DNA of 64,000 bases from the NCBI GenBank assembly GCA_021157965.1, contig JAGGVO010000047.1:1-64000 (forward strand), in the 5' to 3' direction. A program made the position numbers and the translations under genes. Source of the DNA: Candidatus Neomarinimicrobiota bacterium (lineage in GTDB: Bacteria > Fidelibacterota > Fidelibacteria > Fidelibacterales > Fidelibacteraceae). Under the pieces are notes generated by a model. The model ran no database searches. It was not told the origin of the DNA and saw only the letters and a program-made list of their open reading frames with translations. Positions 37,601 through 45,949 of the stretch are shown in pieces. Numbering within the stretch: position 1 is the stretch's first letter; each line of letters begins with the position of its first letter.

Positions 37601-37999
37601 ATGACACCATCAAACATTCCACGATTTTTCTGGATATCCTTAAGTTTTTGTATGATTGTGGCAACCTTTGGACTTTTAACTATTGCATGGCAATCCACAT
37701 CTATTTCCATTGAAGTTGCCAATGCTAAAATCAATATGTCCAAGGCGATATCTGAAGTTCGACAGATCAAAGATGAACTGGAAAGGGAACAGGAAATCCT
37801 GACAGAGGAAAAAGAATCTCTGAAAGATCTCTTAAAGAATCTGGAAAAGGCACCGGACACATCATTTAATCCGGAAGAACTTCTGATGTCCTATTTATCG
37901 AATAAAAAGACAAACTGGTCAACAGTCCAGCAAAAACAACGGTTTAACCAATTAGAACATCGTCTTCAGAGCCTTGAAAAGACACTGGATATAGAATAA
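37601..37999 (+). CDS. Small membrane-anchored coiled-coil protein
   Basis: 132 residues from the ATG at 37601, which has GGAGG at 8-nt spacing; the frame extends 39 bases upstream. One transmembrane segment (about 10-28, FFWISLSFCMIVATFGLLTIAW) is followed by a charged, heptad-like helix (about 40-90, EVRQIKDELEREQEILTEEKESLKDLLKNLEK). No family recognised. It converges on the porin gene 11 bp away. Confidence 0.65.
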   Translation: MTPSNIPRFFWISLSFCMIVATFGLLTIAWQSTSISIEVANAKINMSKAISEVRQIKDELEREQEILTEEKESLKDLLKNLEKAPDTSFNPEELLMSYLSNKKTNWSTVQQKQRFNQLEHRLQSLEKTLDIE

Positions 38000-38010
38000 T
38001 AAATCAAAAT

Positions 38011-39006
38011 CTACCAAGTTATTTGAAGCAGGGCTGTAAGGGCTTTAGCCCCGTTATCATCTAGAGGGTGAATGTATTCGACCCGGAAAATATTCAGGGC
38101 GCTTTTATCCAGGTGGAATGTACACCCTGTCGTCATTTGGGTTGTTTTTCCAAAACCGGCTTCGTAAAGGTGCTCAAAACGAAAGGCCGGATCAAAAGAC
38201 ATTAACCAGGGTTTATTTGTCTCAATTGAAGTTTTCATAAACACGTAAAATGCGTTGGAACTCTTTTCATTCCGGTTTTGTATGACAATTTCGCTGCCGG
38301 ATTCAAATCGCTTTCCGGACCAGAGATAAGCACCATTGATGTACTGCCCCCGCTTAATTCGGGATTTGGATTTATCGGTGAATAGTGACACAGAAATCCT
38401 GTGATTATCGAAGATGGGGACTTCTCCCCGCAAACCACCGCTTAAATATTCATCAGCATTGACAGCATTAGCTCCTTCGCCGTTGAAAAGACCTGCAGAA
38501 AACTTGAATCCCCTGTCCCCCGGTGTCCACTCAGCCAGTACACCAATATCCCGGATCGGAGGAGCAATTTGACGTGTAAGGGGGCGGTATACAAAAGGCA
38601 TGGATGCCGGACTTTTTAAATTCGAATCACTGAAAGGGACTTTCATCTGTCCGAATTGAAATCTAAGTTGATCCATTACAAACATATCGATATATGCATC
38701 TAGCAGTCCTGCAGGAAAATCGACAGATACATGTGTCAGATAGCCGGTAGAATCCCTTTGAATGTCCAGTGAACCGAGAGAAGAAAACTCTGCATACAGT
38801 TTATAGCCTAAGCGGTCGGAAGCCTTCCCTTTCATACCCCAACGGGCTTGAAAAACGGAGAAGTACTGTGATTCGAGTACCGGTTCACTTACAAAAGCAA
38901 ATCTGATAAATCCGAAATGAGTTATCCGTGTTTCATCTTCCCCCGCATACAAAAACCCGTTTAGAGCAAGTATCGCTAAAAATAGATTTAATATATTTAA
39001 TTTCAT
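38011..39006 (-). CDS. Outer-membrane porin, phosphate-selective porin O/P-like
   Basis: 331 residues with signal peptide MKLNILNLFLAILALNGFLYA. The mature sequence alternates beta strands with RFQFGQMKVPFSDSNL and the periplasmic-turn PLTRQIAPPIRDIGVL, both typical of OprP/OprO-like porins. The last residue is a strand-final Trp (LLQITW). It is the third gene of the Rrf2-TauE-porin operon, seven bases after tauE, so it probably passes the sulfur-containing anion handled by TauE. Confidence 0.8.
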   Translation of the reverse strand: MKLNILNLFLAILALNGFLYAGEDETRITHFGFIRFAFVSEPVLESQYFSVFQARWGMKGKASDRLGYKLYAEFSSLGSLDIQRDSTGYLTHVSVDFPAGLLDAYIDMFVMDQLRFQFGQMKVPFSDSNLKSPASMPFVYRPLTRQIAPPIRDIGVLAEWTPGDRGFKFSAGLFNGEGANAVNADEYLSGGLRGEVPIFDNHRISVSLFTDKSKSRIKRGQYINGAYLWSGKRFESGSEIVIQNRNEKSSNAFYVFMKTSIETNKPWLMSFDPAFRFEHLYEAGFGKTTQMTTGCTFHLDKSALNIFRVEYIHPLDDNGAKALTALLQITW

Positions 39007-39013
39007 GCTCTTC

Positions 39014-39856
39014 TCAGCTTACAAGTGTATTATAAAGACTCATTATTCCAAGTATTATTGTTAACATTCCAATTGCCTTTCTAAACGTTTTAGGTTTAAT
39101 GGACTTTACTAAAAAAGCAGAAGGATAAACAGATAAAACAGCACCTATTGTCAGATAGGGTGCCAGAGACAAATCCAGATTGGTATCAGTTAACGCATAT
39201 AAAATGACACCAACAAGGCATGTAAGCCCTTCAGCAAGAGAAGTGATGGCAACCGCATTTTTACCATCCACACCGGATAAAATCTGACCGCTTGTCACTA
39301 CAGGGCCATATCCTCCTCCACTCATCCCTTTATTGAATGAAGCAATGATTCCTAATATGCTTACCTTTCTCCATGAAAAAGCATAGGTTTTATTTACTGT
39401 CGCAATAACTATAATTCCAATAATCAGAACAAGTCCTCCGATGTAAATTTTCAACCAAAATTTTGGAATATTCACTGCAATAAAGACTGCAATCACAGTG
39501 CCAATGATGCTGCAACTGGCTATGAGTAGAGCAACCTTTAAATTCATGGGAAGTCCCTTTTCCACGCTTTTTCTGAATCCCATTTCTCTGAAAGATTTAT
39601 AGATACGGGCAAGATTCATGGTTTTGGGTTTAAAATCAGCATTTCCAATGGCATGGTGTGTAAATCCTGCAAGTAATCCTGTCACCAGTTCAGATATTAA
39701 AATCGCGGGGACTACCTGTAATGGTTCAAAGCCAAGAATCAATAGGAGAGGAGTAAGGGTTGTCCCATACCCCATCCCCATAGACGAATCAATAAGTTCT
39801 GCAAAAAATGCAAGTCCCAACAAAGCAAGTCCTACTTCTAATGTCAATTGAAACAT
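39014..39856 (-). CDS. TauE/SafE family sulfite/organosulfonate exporter-like permease
   Basis: 280-residue membrane protein with about eight helices. The family signature is seen twice: FAELIDSSMGMGYGTTLTPLLLILGFEPLQVVPAIL near the N-terminus, and SFNKGMSGGGYGPVVTSGQILSGVDGKNAVAITSLAEG in the second half. Known members move sulfite, sulfoacetate or related anions. The preceding Rrf2 regulator gene and a shared 21-bp motif upstream support regulated sulfur-compound transport. Confidence 0.9.
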   Translation of the reverse strand: MFQLTLEVGLALLGLAFFAELIDSSMGMGYGTTLTPLLLILGFEPLQVVPAILISELVTGLLAGFTHHAIGNADFKPKTMNLARIYKSFREMGFRKSVEKGLPMNLKVALLIASCSIIGTVIAVFIAVNIPKFWLKIYIGGLVLIIGIIVIATVNKTYAFSWRKVSILGIIASFNKGMSGGGYGPVVTSGQILSGVDGKNAVAITSLAEGLTCLVGVILYALTDTNLDLSLAPYLTIGAVLSVYPSAFLVKSIKPKTFRKAIGMLTIILGIMSLYNTLVS

Positions 39857-39874
39857 GATCTACTCCTTCATGAT

Positions 39875-39895
39875 ATTCTCTATATGGATTATCGT
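39875..39895 (-). promoter_or_regulatory. Candidate Rrf2 operator upstream of tauE
   Basis: On the minus strand ACGATAA-N7-AGAGAAT. The same 21-bp arrangement lies upstream of the rrf2-like gene (40319-40339). It is 18 bp before the tauE ATG and overlaps a likely -10 region. Confidence 0.55.
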
Positions 39896-39915
39896 ATTTA
39901 AAATTAAAAAAATTT

Positions 39916-40317
39916 TTACACTAAATCCGAAATGTGTGTCCCTTCCATCGTTGTGGAAATATAATCCCTGATTTCACGAAAGACGTCAATCAATTTTTGA
40001 TTTTGTTCTATGGGTGTTTTTTCATAAAAATAAACACTGACTGAGTCCACTGGCGCCAATGCACCATCCATCAGACGAATGATTTCAGCCAAAGAAATCT
40101 CCGAGGGATTCTTCCCTATTCTGTATCCACCTTCTGCCCCCCGTTTACTTCGGACATAACCAGCTCTTTTTAAAATGAGAAGAATCTGTTCTAAAAACTT
40201 GCGCGGAATATTTTTCCGCCTGGCAATATCTTCAATATGATGCAAGCCCCCGGACTCTCTTTCAGCCAGATCAATCAAAGCCAGAATGGCATATTCACTT
40301 TTTGCGGATAATTTCAT
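39916..40317 (-). CDS. Rrf2 family transcriptional regulator without Fe-S cysteines
   Basis: 133-residue winged-helix regulator. The N-terminus MKLSAKSEYAILALIDLAE and the helix FLEQILLILKRAGYVRSKRGAEGGYRIG are diagnostic. There are no cysteines at all, so it cannot carry the [2Fe-2S] cluster of IscR or NsrR and is closer to CymR-type members, which respond to cysteine-synthesis status through a protein partner. It heads the operon with tauE and the porin. The repeated 21-bp motif before both genes suggests autoregulation and local control. Confidence 0.9.
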   Translation of the reverse strand: MKLSAKSEYAILALIDLAERESGGLHHIEDIARRKNIPRKFLEQILLILKRAGYVRSKRGAEGGYRIGKNPSEISLAEIIRLMDGALAPVDSVSVYFYEKTPIEQNQKLIDVFREIRDYISTTMEGTHISDLV

Positions 40318-40318
40318 A

Positions 40319-40339
40319 ATTCTCTACTATTCTTATCGT
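40319..40339 (-). promoter_or_regulatory. Candidate Rrf2 operator upstream of its own gene
   Basis: ACGATAA-N7-AGAGAAT on the minus strand, one base before the rrf2-like ATG. It matches the copy at 39875-39895 in both half-blocks and in spacing. Its position over the start region fits negative autoregulation. Confidence 0.55.
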
Positions 40340-40375
40340 TATAATACGGATTAAATGTTTTCACAGCAAGTTTTT

Positions 40376-41011
40376 TTACTTTTTTGCCGGAATCCCTGCA
40401 GTCAGACAGCAGGCATAGGAGACAAACCGCCCGTGATGACTGAACGAAAATCGTCCCGGTAAGACTTTGTGATTGATCCGGAGGACAGGAGCACCTGAAT
40501 TTTCTTTATCCCACTTTATCGTCTTATCTCCATCCTTCCTGCCGGATGCCAACAACCGGCTTGTGGTAAATTCCCTTACTGCATCGGAAGGATTTTGATC
40601 GGGGCTGATCCATGTAACACCGCTACTTATCTGATGACGTGACAGAGAAGGAGAATACACGAGACTATGAATATATGGAGTATTTCCGGACATCCCTCCT
40701 TTCCCCATATCCGTTTTAACATTCAATAGAAAATCTCCAAAACACAAAACCTGTCTCCTTTCAAGAATCACTTCAAAAGAATTCCACCAACCGGACACGT
40801 CCGGTTTATATTGTTTACATGCTTTATAAGCTGATTCTTTAATACTCCAAATCATCCAGAGTTTTTCAATATATTCAGGACTATCCGGTGGGATAAGGTT
40901 CAGATAATTTCTTTCTGAAAGTGTACAGATGCGTTGTGGAAAACGTGGATGGAAATTCAGGGTATCCGGGTGACTCAAATCCACAAGGTCATTTCCCAGG
41001 ACAAAAGGCAC
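40376..41011 (-). CDS. 4'-phosphopantetheinyl transferase (Sfp type)
   Basis: Transfers phosphopantetheine from CoA to the serine of acyl carrier proteins. The signatures are VLGNDLVDL near the N-terminus and WSIKESAYKACKQ, holding the Mg2+-binding acidic residues. I chose GTG at 41011, immediately after the acyltransferase stop, with GGAAAG six bases upstream, giving 211 residues, the usual size. A longer frame overlaps the previous gene by 100 bases. As last gene of the fatty acid cluster it probably activates the ACP encoded three genes upstream. Confidence 0.85.
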   Translation of the reverse strand: MPFVLGNDLVDLSHPDTLNFHPRFPQRICTLSERNYLNLIPPDSPEYIEKLWMIWSIKESAYKACKQYKPDVSGWWNSFEVILERRQVLCFGDFLLNVKTDMGKGGMSGNTPYIHSLVYSPSLSRHQISSGVTWISPDQNPSDAVREFTTSRLLASGRKDGDKTIKWDKENSGAPVLRINHKVLPGRFSFSHHGRFVSYACCLTAGIPAKK

Positions 41012-41012
41012 G

Positions 41013-41846
41013 TTATTCTTTCCGTTGCTCAAAATACACTTCTTCCATTTCTTTAATCTTTCGGATAATGGTCCGTGAAATGTCCCTTTCGGCCCGTCTG
41101 CCTTTCTGCACACTTTGTGGTGTAATCACTTTAAAATCAAAATAAAGGGTATCCCCTTTGGGAGGCAGGTCTGTCATTTCCTTTTGGCTTTCAGCACGCA
41201 GATAAACGCAGATGACCCGGTAGTCCGGCAGGGCATTTAAAATCGTTCCGACTCCGTAACGGACATTTTCAACATCCACCCGGCCTTTTGGACTCCTGCC
41301 GCCTTCAGGAAAAACCGTACACAGTTCACCACGGGAAAGGAGATATCGAAGTGTATCCAGGACCTCCTTGTGGTGTTCGGGTGTACCGGTCCGGACAATT
41401 GGAATACATTTCCCAAGGTAAGTCACAAGCCGGTCCAGGGGATTCGTCCAGAAATTTTCCTTGGCAGGAATATTCCAGGAAAAGAGCCTGAAATGCCGCC
41501 AATAGAAAAAAACAGACGCAAATGCATGATGAATATAAATTGAATCTACTTTCGTCAAGTGATTGGCACAAATGAGCGTTGGAATTTTGCTCTCCCCTGC
41601 AATCCGTTTGAAAAGCATCCGAATTTTCTTCAGATTCTGTATTCGGTTTTTACGGACATGTTTCAAAATGAAAATGATCAATGGCGCTAAAAAGGGAAAA
41701 AAGATCCAGTCAACCCATTTTTGTATGGTACACCGCCAACGCATTCTGAAAGGTATTGAAACCTCTTGGGAAGAGTTCCGGTTAATTTCAGAATGGACCC
41801 GGCCTTTATCAGCCGGGTCTTTTTGAACTGCATGGATAGTATTCAT
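41013..41846 (-). CDS. PlsC-like 1-acyl-glycerol-3-phosphate acyltransferase
   Basis: 277 residues from the ATG at 41846. The acyltransferase block NHLTKVDSI supplies the catalytic H-x4-D and FPEGGRSPKG the second substrate-binding motif. A hydrophobic segment (WVDWIFFPFLAPLIIFIL) precedes them and should dock the enzyme to the inner membrane. It begins 16 bp after the ACP stop and runs up to the phosphopantetheinyl transferase. The target may be lysophosphatidate or another acyl acceptor served by this cluster. Confidence 0.85.
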   Translation of the reverse strand: MNTIHAVQKDPADKGRVHSEINRNSSQEVSIPFRMRWRCTIQKWVDWIFFPFLAPLIIFILKHVRKNRIQNLKKIRMLFKRIAGESKIPTLICANHLTKVDSIYIHHAFASVFFYWRHFRLFSWNIPAKENFWTNPLDRLVTYLGKCIPIVRTGTPEHHKEVLDTLRYLLSRGELCTVFPEGGRSPKGRVDVENVRYGVGTILNALPDYRVICVYLRAESQKEMTDLPPKGDTLYFDFKVITPQSVQKGRRAERDISRTIIRKIKEMEEVYFEQRKE

Positions 41847-41862
41847 GACAGAATAGCCGTTT

Positions 41863-42108
41863 TCAGATTTTCCCGGCAATCAGAGATACGATATCACCGA
41901 TTGTCTGGACCTCATCGGCCTCATCATCGGAAACTTCAATATCAAATTCATCCTCAATGGCCAGGATAATATCCACCAGGCGGGAAGAATTTACTTTCAG
42001 ATCATTTAAAATATCCGTTTCTTCCGTTGCATTTTTTAGATCTTCCGCTTCACGAACATAGGGTTTGAGAATCTCAAGGATTTTCTCAAAGATTACTTTT
42101 TGTTCCAT
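41863..42108 (-). CDS. Acyl carrier protein with atypical attachment motif
   Basis: 81-residue four-helix acidic protein (LEILKPYVREAEDL, then LAIEDEFDIEVSDDEADEVQTIGDIVSLI). The prosthetic-group serine lies in VNSSRLVD, where most ACPs have DSLD; the serine is kept but the neighbours differ, suggesting a specialised ACP. GGAGGAAACC precedes the ATG. It sits between the ketosynthase and acyltransferase genes. Confidence 0.92.
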   Translation of the reverse strand: MEQKVIFEKILEILKPYVREAEDLKNATEETDILNDLKVNSSRLVDIILAIEDEFDIEVSDDEADEVQTIGDIVSLIAGKI

Positions 42109-42155
42109 GGTTTCCTCCTTTTTATGGTTTGATCGCTGTCACTATTGATTGTTTA

Positions 42156-43427
42156 TCATTCATATCTTTGAAAAACGACACACGAATTAACATCTCCAAA
42201 GCCAAAACTGGCCTTGATCAGGGTTTTAAAATCTTTTTCTATCGTCTGATGTACAACATGCTCCTCATACGGAAGAATTTTCTCATGCAAATCCTCGCAG
42301 TTTATAGAGCCGTGGATAAACCCTTTATGCACTTCAAGGAGAGAGGCAACGCATTCAATCCCGCCTGCGGCTCCAAGGCAGTGTCCCACCAGAGATTTTG
42401 TTGCATGGATAAAGGGAAAATCCCGGGGATTCCGTTCCAGAGCCGACGCCCAGTTGGCGATTTCCAAAGGATCGGCCATCGTTGCCGTCAGGTGGCCGTT
42501 AATGACATCTACATCTCCGGATTTGACACCTGCATTCTTCAAGGCCGTACGGATACATCGCTGTACACCTTCGCCGTTCGGGGCGGACATGCTTCCGCCG
42601 TTTCGTTGACCACCAGAATTGACAGCTCCTCCCAGAATCTCCCCGTAAATCCGGGCACCTCTCTTTTGTGCACTGTCCAGACTTTCAAGCAAGAGAATCC
42701 CGGCTCCTGCACCGGGAATGAATCCTCCGGCAGTGGCACTCATGGGACGGGATGCCTGTTCAGGAACATCGTTTTTTCCTGTATTCAGGACCCGCATAGC
42801 ATCAAATCCGGCCCATATATAGGGAGAGGATCCTTCGGCACCACCACAAAGCATTTTATCCGCCTTACCGTCGCGGATGCGTTCATATCCCATAATCACC
42901 GCTTCTGTTCCTGTTGAACAGGCGCTGGAATTGGTTGTCACCTGGTTTCCCAGAGCCAAAAGTCCGCTCAATCGTGCTGAAACCGAGCTGGACATAGTTT
43001 GTTCCACAACGGCGGATCCAAGTCTTCTTGCCCGTCCCTCATTCACTTTCGGAATGATGACTCCCAGGGTGTCCGCACCACCTATACCAGTCCCAACGAT
43101 AGCTCCCGAATCCCAGTTAACCTGATCATCATCGGGTCGGGGGACTTCCAATCCACCATCTTTCCAGGCATCAATGGCTGCAATGCCTGCATAACGCATG
43201 GATTCATTGAGAACGTAAAGAACATCCGCCGGAAAATATTCTCCAGCTGTTTGATCAAGATTATCGGGAACTCCGCCGACACGGCATCCGAACTTTAATG
43301 CTTCAAGATGGGGAAGAAACCGGATACCGCTTTTCCCCTTCCGTAAGGCTTCTTCAAAATCCAGTATGCCATGGGCATTGGGGGCTATGATTCCCAGCCC
43401 GGTAACAACAACGCGTCTTTTATTCAT
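42156..43427 (-). CDS. fabF: Beta-ketoacyl-ACP synthase (FabF/FabB-like)
   Basis: Condensing enzyme of type II fatty acid synthesis, 423 residues. The catalytic triad is Cys170 (SSACSTGTEA), His312 (NGHLTATMADPLE) and His349 (KSLVGHCLGAAGG). The His312 loop differs from the HGTST of E. coli FabF. The ATG at 43427 has GGAG at 7-nt spacing and overlaps the fabZ stop. With FabA nearby, this enzyme may play the FabB role of elongating cis-3-decenoyl-ACP; specificity is inference. Confidence 0.92.
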   Translation of the reverse strand: MNKRRVVVTGLGIIAPNAHGILDFEEALRKGKSGIRFLPHLEALKFGCRVGGVPDNLDQTAGEYFPADVLYVLNESMRYAGIAAIDAWKDGGLEVPRPDDDQVNWDSGAIVGTGIGGADTLGVIIPKVNEGRARRLGSAVVEQTMSSSVSARLSGLLALGNQVTTNSSACSTGTEAVIMGYERIRDGKADKMLCGGAEGSSPYIWAGFDAMRVLNTGKNDVPEQASRPMSATAGGFIPGAGAGILLLESLDSAQKRGARIYGEILGGAVNSGGQRNGGSMSAPNGEGVQRCIRTALKNAGVKSGDVDVINGHLTATMADPLEIANWASALERNPRDFPFIHATKSLVGHCLGAAGGIECVASLLEVHKGFIHGSINCEDLHEKILPYEEHVVHQTIEKDFKTLIKASFGFGDVNSCVVFQRYE

Positions 43428-43885
43428 ACCTCTGCTCCTATTCCGGCAAGGTTTCCCCGGGCGATCAGTGTCCCGTCTTCCAGGGTCACCCATGCTTTAC
43501 TTTTAATTTTACCCCGCCGGAAGTAAATCTTTTTCCCATGAATCAGTATTTTACTTTTCGGCGGAACCACATTAAAAAATTCTATTTCACATTCCGTAAA
43601 GAGGGTTACCTTATTCAGATCTCCCCCTGTCACCATTGTTTCATATATCCCCAGGGCTACTACCGCAACCTGGGCCATGGCTTCAATAAGAATTACCCCG
43701 GGCATGGTAGGTCTTCCGGGAAAATGACCGGGAAAGAAAAATTCATCACCAGTCACTCTGTATTCACCGCTGATTTCCTCTGTGGAAAGTTCACGAATGG
43801 CATCGACAAAACGGAAAGGGTGCTTTTGAGGCATGGTTCCCAAGACTTTCTCTCTAATATGTTCAGGTGCTGGTTTATTGTCCAT
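43424..43885 (-). CDS. fabZ: 3-hydroxyacyl-ACP dehydratase, FabZ-like
   Basis: Hot-dog-fold dehydratase, 153 residues from the ATG at 43885, which has GGAGG four bases upstream. The active-site segment FFFPGHFPGRPTMPGVILIEAMAQ is the FabZ signature, with the catalytic His and, further on, Glu in LIEAMAQ. MPQKHPFRFVDAI matches the family N-terminus. It overlaps both neighbours, fabA upstream and fabF downstream, so expression is tightly coupled. Confidence 0.92.
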   Translation of the reverse strand: MDNKPAPEHIREKVLGTMPQKHPFRFVDAIRELSTEEISGEYRVTGDEFFFPGHFPGRPTMPGVILIEAMAQVAVVALGIYETMVTGGDLNKVTLFTECEIEFFNVVPPKSKILIHGKKIYFRRGKIKSKAWVTLEDGTLIARGNLAGIGAEV

Positions 43886-44516
43886 CATTCCTCCGGAATC
43901 GTTTAAGAACTTTGTCGAGGGTTGATTCTTCGTGGGGTGGTAATCCTCCAATGGCATGATCGGAACGGATGGGATAATCTGTATATGCAATATCCTTAAA
44001 TATTCCGGCCTTGGCATTTTTCATTACATAAACCAGTTCGTCATCCACAAATACTTTCCCGTTCCCCAAGGCAATCATGGCTCCGGTTTCTCTGATCTCA
44101 CTAAAACGCCGGATTTCAATTTCATAACGGACAATTCGGTTATGGGGACGAATTTGTCCATTAAATTCCACCGCGTCACATCCCAGGGCCCGACCGGAAC
44201 CGGTCGCTCCGTTCAGTGAACAATAAAATCCGATCAATTGCCAGATGGCATCCAGTCCAAGTATACCCGGCTGAACAGGGTCGCCAAGAAAATGGCACTG
44301 AAAAAACCAGTCATCAATTCGAATATCCTTTTCAGCCGTTATGTGACCCCGCCGTCCCCGCTTATCCACCCAGGTTACACGATCCACCATAAGAAGGGGA
44401 GGAGCCGGAAGACGTCCCATTTCACCGGGAGCATCCTGAATCAAATGCCCATGGGCAAATGCAAGCAGATCCTCTTTCTCAAAAGATGTGCGTGCAAGAA
44501 ATTCCTGATATTTCAT
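43875..44516 (-). CDS. fabA: 3-hydroxydecanoyl-ACP dehydratase/isomerase-like, FabA
   Basis: 213 residues. The FabA-type active site is FFQCHFLGDPVQPGILGLDAIWQLIGFY, with His in CHF and Asp in GLDAIWQL. Pro/Gly-rich APPLLMVDRV is also family-typical. FabA can isomerise trans-2 to cis-3-decenoyl-ACP, the branch point of anaerobic unsaturated fatty acid synthesis. It starts at ATG 44516 with AGGGAG upstream, 16 bp after the reductase gene. Having FabA and FabZ in one operon is unusual. Confidence 0.9.
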   Translation of the reverse strand: MKYQEFLARTSFEKEDLLAFAHGHLIQDAPGEMGRLPAPPLLMVDRVTWVDKRGRRGHITAEKDIRIDDWFFQCHFLGDPVQPGILGLDAIWQLIGFYCSLNGATGSGRALGCDAVEFNGQIRPHNRIVRYEIEIRRFSEIRETGAMIALGNGKVFVDDELVYVMKNAKAGIFKDIAYTDYPIRSDHAIGGLPPHEESTLDKVLKRFRRNDGQ

Positions 44517-44532
44517 CTTTTTATCTCCCTTA

Positions 44533-45474
44533 TCATCCGGCAATATGTTCTCCGCCATCTACCCGGATAATGTCACCATTAATCCAGGCTGCTTCATCCG
44601 TACATAAAAGGGCGATGACATTTGCCACGTCTTCGGGGCGGGTAAGCCGTTTAAAAGGATTTCTCAGCATGGCGGATGAGACAATATGTGCGTGTCCCGG
44701 AATATGACGTAAAGCCGGCGTATCCGTCACTCCAGCCTGAATAATATTGCACCGAATCCCATAAGGTGCCATCTCTACGGCAAGGGTCCTGGAAACGGAC
44801 TCTAGAACGGCCTTCGCCGCGCTTACGGGTGCATATCCCCGCCAGGCCACACTGTTTCCTTCACTGGTTAGTCCAAACACCCGTGCATCGGAAGCAAAAA
44901 TTTTCCGGGAAAAAATATCCTGAACCCATCCCAGAAGACTGGTTCCCATGGCATAGATGGTGTTGGAAAAATCCTCTTCCGAAGCCAGCCGTTCATTGCT
45001 GTATGCCGGAGGATCGGCCAGAGGATAGAGCCGGGACACACCAACAGAAAAAAGATCCTGAATAGCTGTATCCATTTTTTCCCTGGAAATTCCAAGCTTT
45101 TCTGCCAGAAGAGTCCGGACAGATGCCTGTCTGTTACCATCCGGGAATGGTGCAACCAGTTTTAGATTGCCAAAAGCAATAGAATGGAGAAGCATCCGGA
45201 TTTTCTCTCCTTCTCCTAAATTTTTTTGCAGTGTATTCAATACTTCCTGACGGGCTTCGGGATCCAGAGCATTTGTATTCATAGAGAGAAATTTTACACC
45301 GCAAGCTTTAATGGCATCAAATTCCTCTTCAACATTCTTCATTGCACCCCGGCGATCCCTGTGAACCGCACAAATATTCATCCCTTGTGAAGCCAGCTTT
45401 TTAGCCGTGGCCAGACCAAAACCGCTGGATGCTCCTAATATCACGCCCCAGTATCGCTTGTTCTCAAATTGCAT
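44533..45474 (-). CDS. Enoyl-ACP reductase-like short-chain dehydrogenase (FabI/FabL type)
   Basis: 313-residue SDR. The Rossmann motif is LGASSGFG. The active site has Tyr-x6-Lys (RGYAPVSAAKAVLES), the spacing used by enoyl-ACP reductases FabI/FabL; classical SDRs have Tyr-x3-Lys. The C-terminus (GVTDTPALRHIPGH, then INGDIIRVDGGEHI) resembles FabL. The ATG at 45474 has GGAGG at 5 nt, so a longer upstream frame is not used. It is the first gene of the cluster. A ketoreductase function cannot be excluded. Confidence 0.85.
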   Translation of the reverse strand: MQFENKRYWGVILGASSGFGLATAKKLASQGMNICAVHRDRRGAMKNVEEEFDAIKACGVKFLSMNTNALDPEARQEVLNTLQKNLGEGEKIRMLLHSIAFGNLKLVAPFPDGNRQASVRTLLAEKLGISREKMDTAIQDLFSVGVSRLYPLADPPAYSNERLASEEDFSNTIYAMGTSLLGWVQDIFSRKIFASDARVFGLTSEGNSVAWRGYAPVSAAKAVLESVSRTLAVEMAPYGIRCNIIQAGVTDTPALRHIPGHAHIVSSAMLRNPFKRLTRPEDVANVIALLCTDEAAWINGDIIRVDGGEHIAG

Positions 45475-45897
45475 GGTACCTCCATATTTTCCGTACATAA
45501 CATCGACTTTCAGAAGAATTTCCTTTTGACAACGCATGGGGAATTTACAGTTATGCCCGTGCATTTTTTTCAGGATAATCTTCATCCCCGACCGTATTCC
45601 TGCGGGAAACAGCCTTAATATCACTTATGTCACGTTCGGTTTGGGTTCCCTCCCGTGCCCGAAGCGTGAAATAATATAAGGACAAGAGTTGATAGTGAAA
45701 AGAAAAACGTTTGAACGTTGAGAATGTGTGTGTCAGGAGATAGGTAACAGTTTTATGTCAAAAGATAGGTAACACTTTTTGGAAATATGGTAACCATAAT
45801 TCCGGTTTATGTCATACAATTATTTTATATATAGAAATTTGATTTATAGATAATGGGAGAAATCAAGTATATGGTTTCGGTGATGTGCTCGCCCCCT
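45475..45897. other. Long non-coding leader/intergenic region upstream of the fatty acid cluster
   Basis: No convincing gene on either strand. It contains a degenerate low-complexity stretch (45688-45727, GTTGATAGTGAAAAG then GTTTGAACGTTGAGAA) that resembles the sequence after cas6, and the direct repeats at 45731-45774. If the promoter-like element at 45898-45949 drives the operon, this would be a 5' leader of about 425 nt. Confidence 0.6.
45731..45774. repeat. 19-bp direct repeats resembling an insertion-sequence end
   Basis: TGTCA(GG/AA)AGATAGGTAACA occurs at 45731-45749 and 45756-45774, period 25 bp. A degraded third unit (GGAAATATGGTAACCA) follows at about 45781. Such tandem TGTCA...GGTAAC units remind me of the termini of integrase-type (IS481-like) elements. 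No transposase gene is nearby, so at most this is a relic or solo end. Confidence 0.5.
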
Positions 45898-45949
45898 ACC
45901 CCGGGGGTAAAATACACTCATTCCCAGTTTAATGCAAGTTAATATTATT
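45898..45949 (-). repeat. Dispersed promoter-like intergenic element, copy D (inverted)
   Basis: Read on the minus strand: AATAATATTA from 45949, TTGCAT, then TATTTT (45914-45909) followed by ACCCCCGGGGT. Spacing equals the other three copies. It points towards the fatty acid cluster, whose first ATG is about 425 bp downstream. An AT-rich block (45950-45990) extends the UP-like region. Confidence 0.75.
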
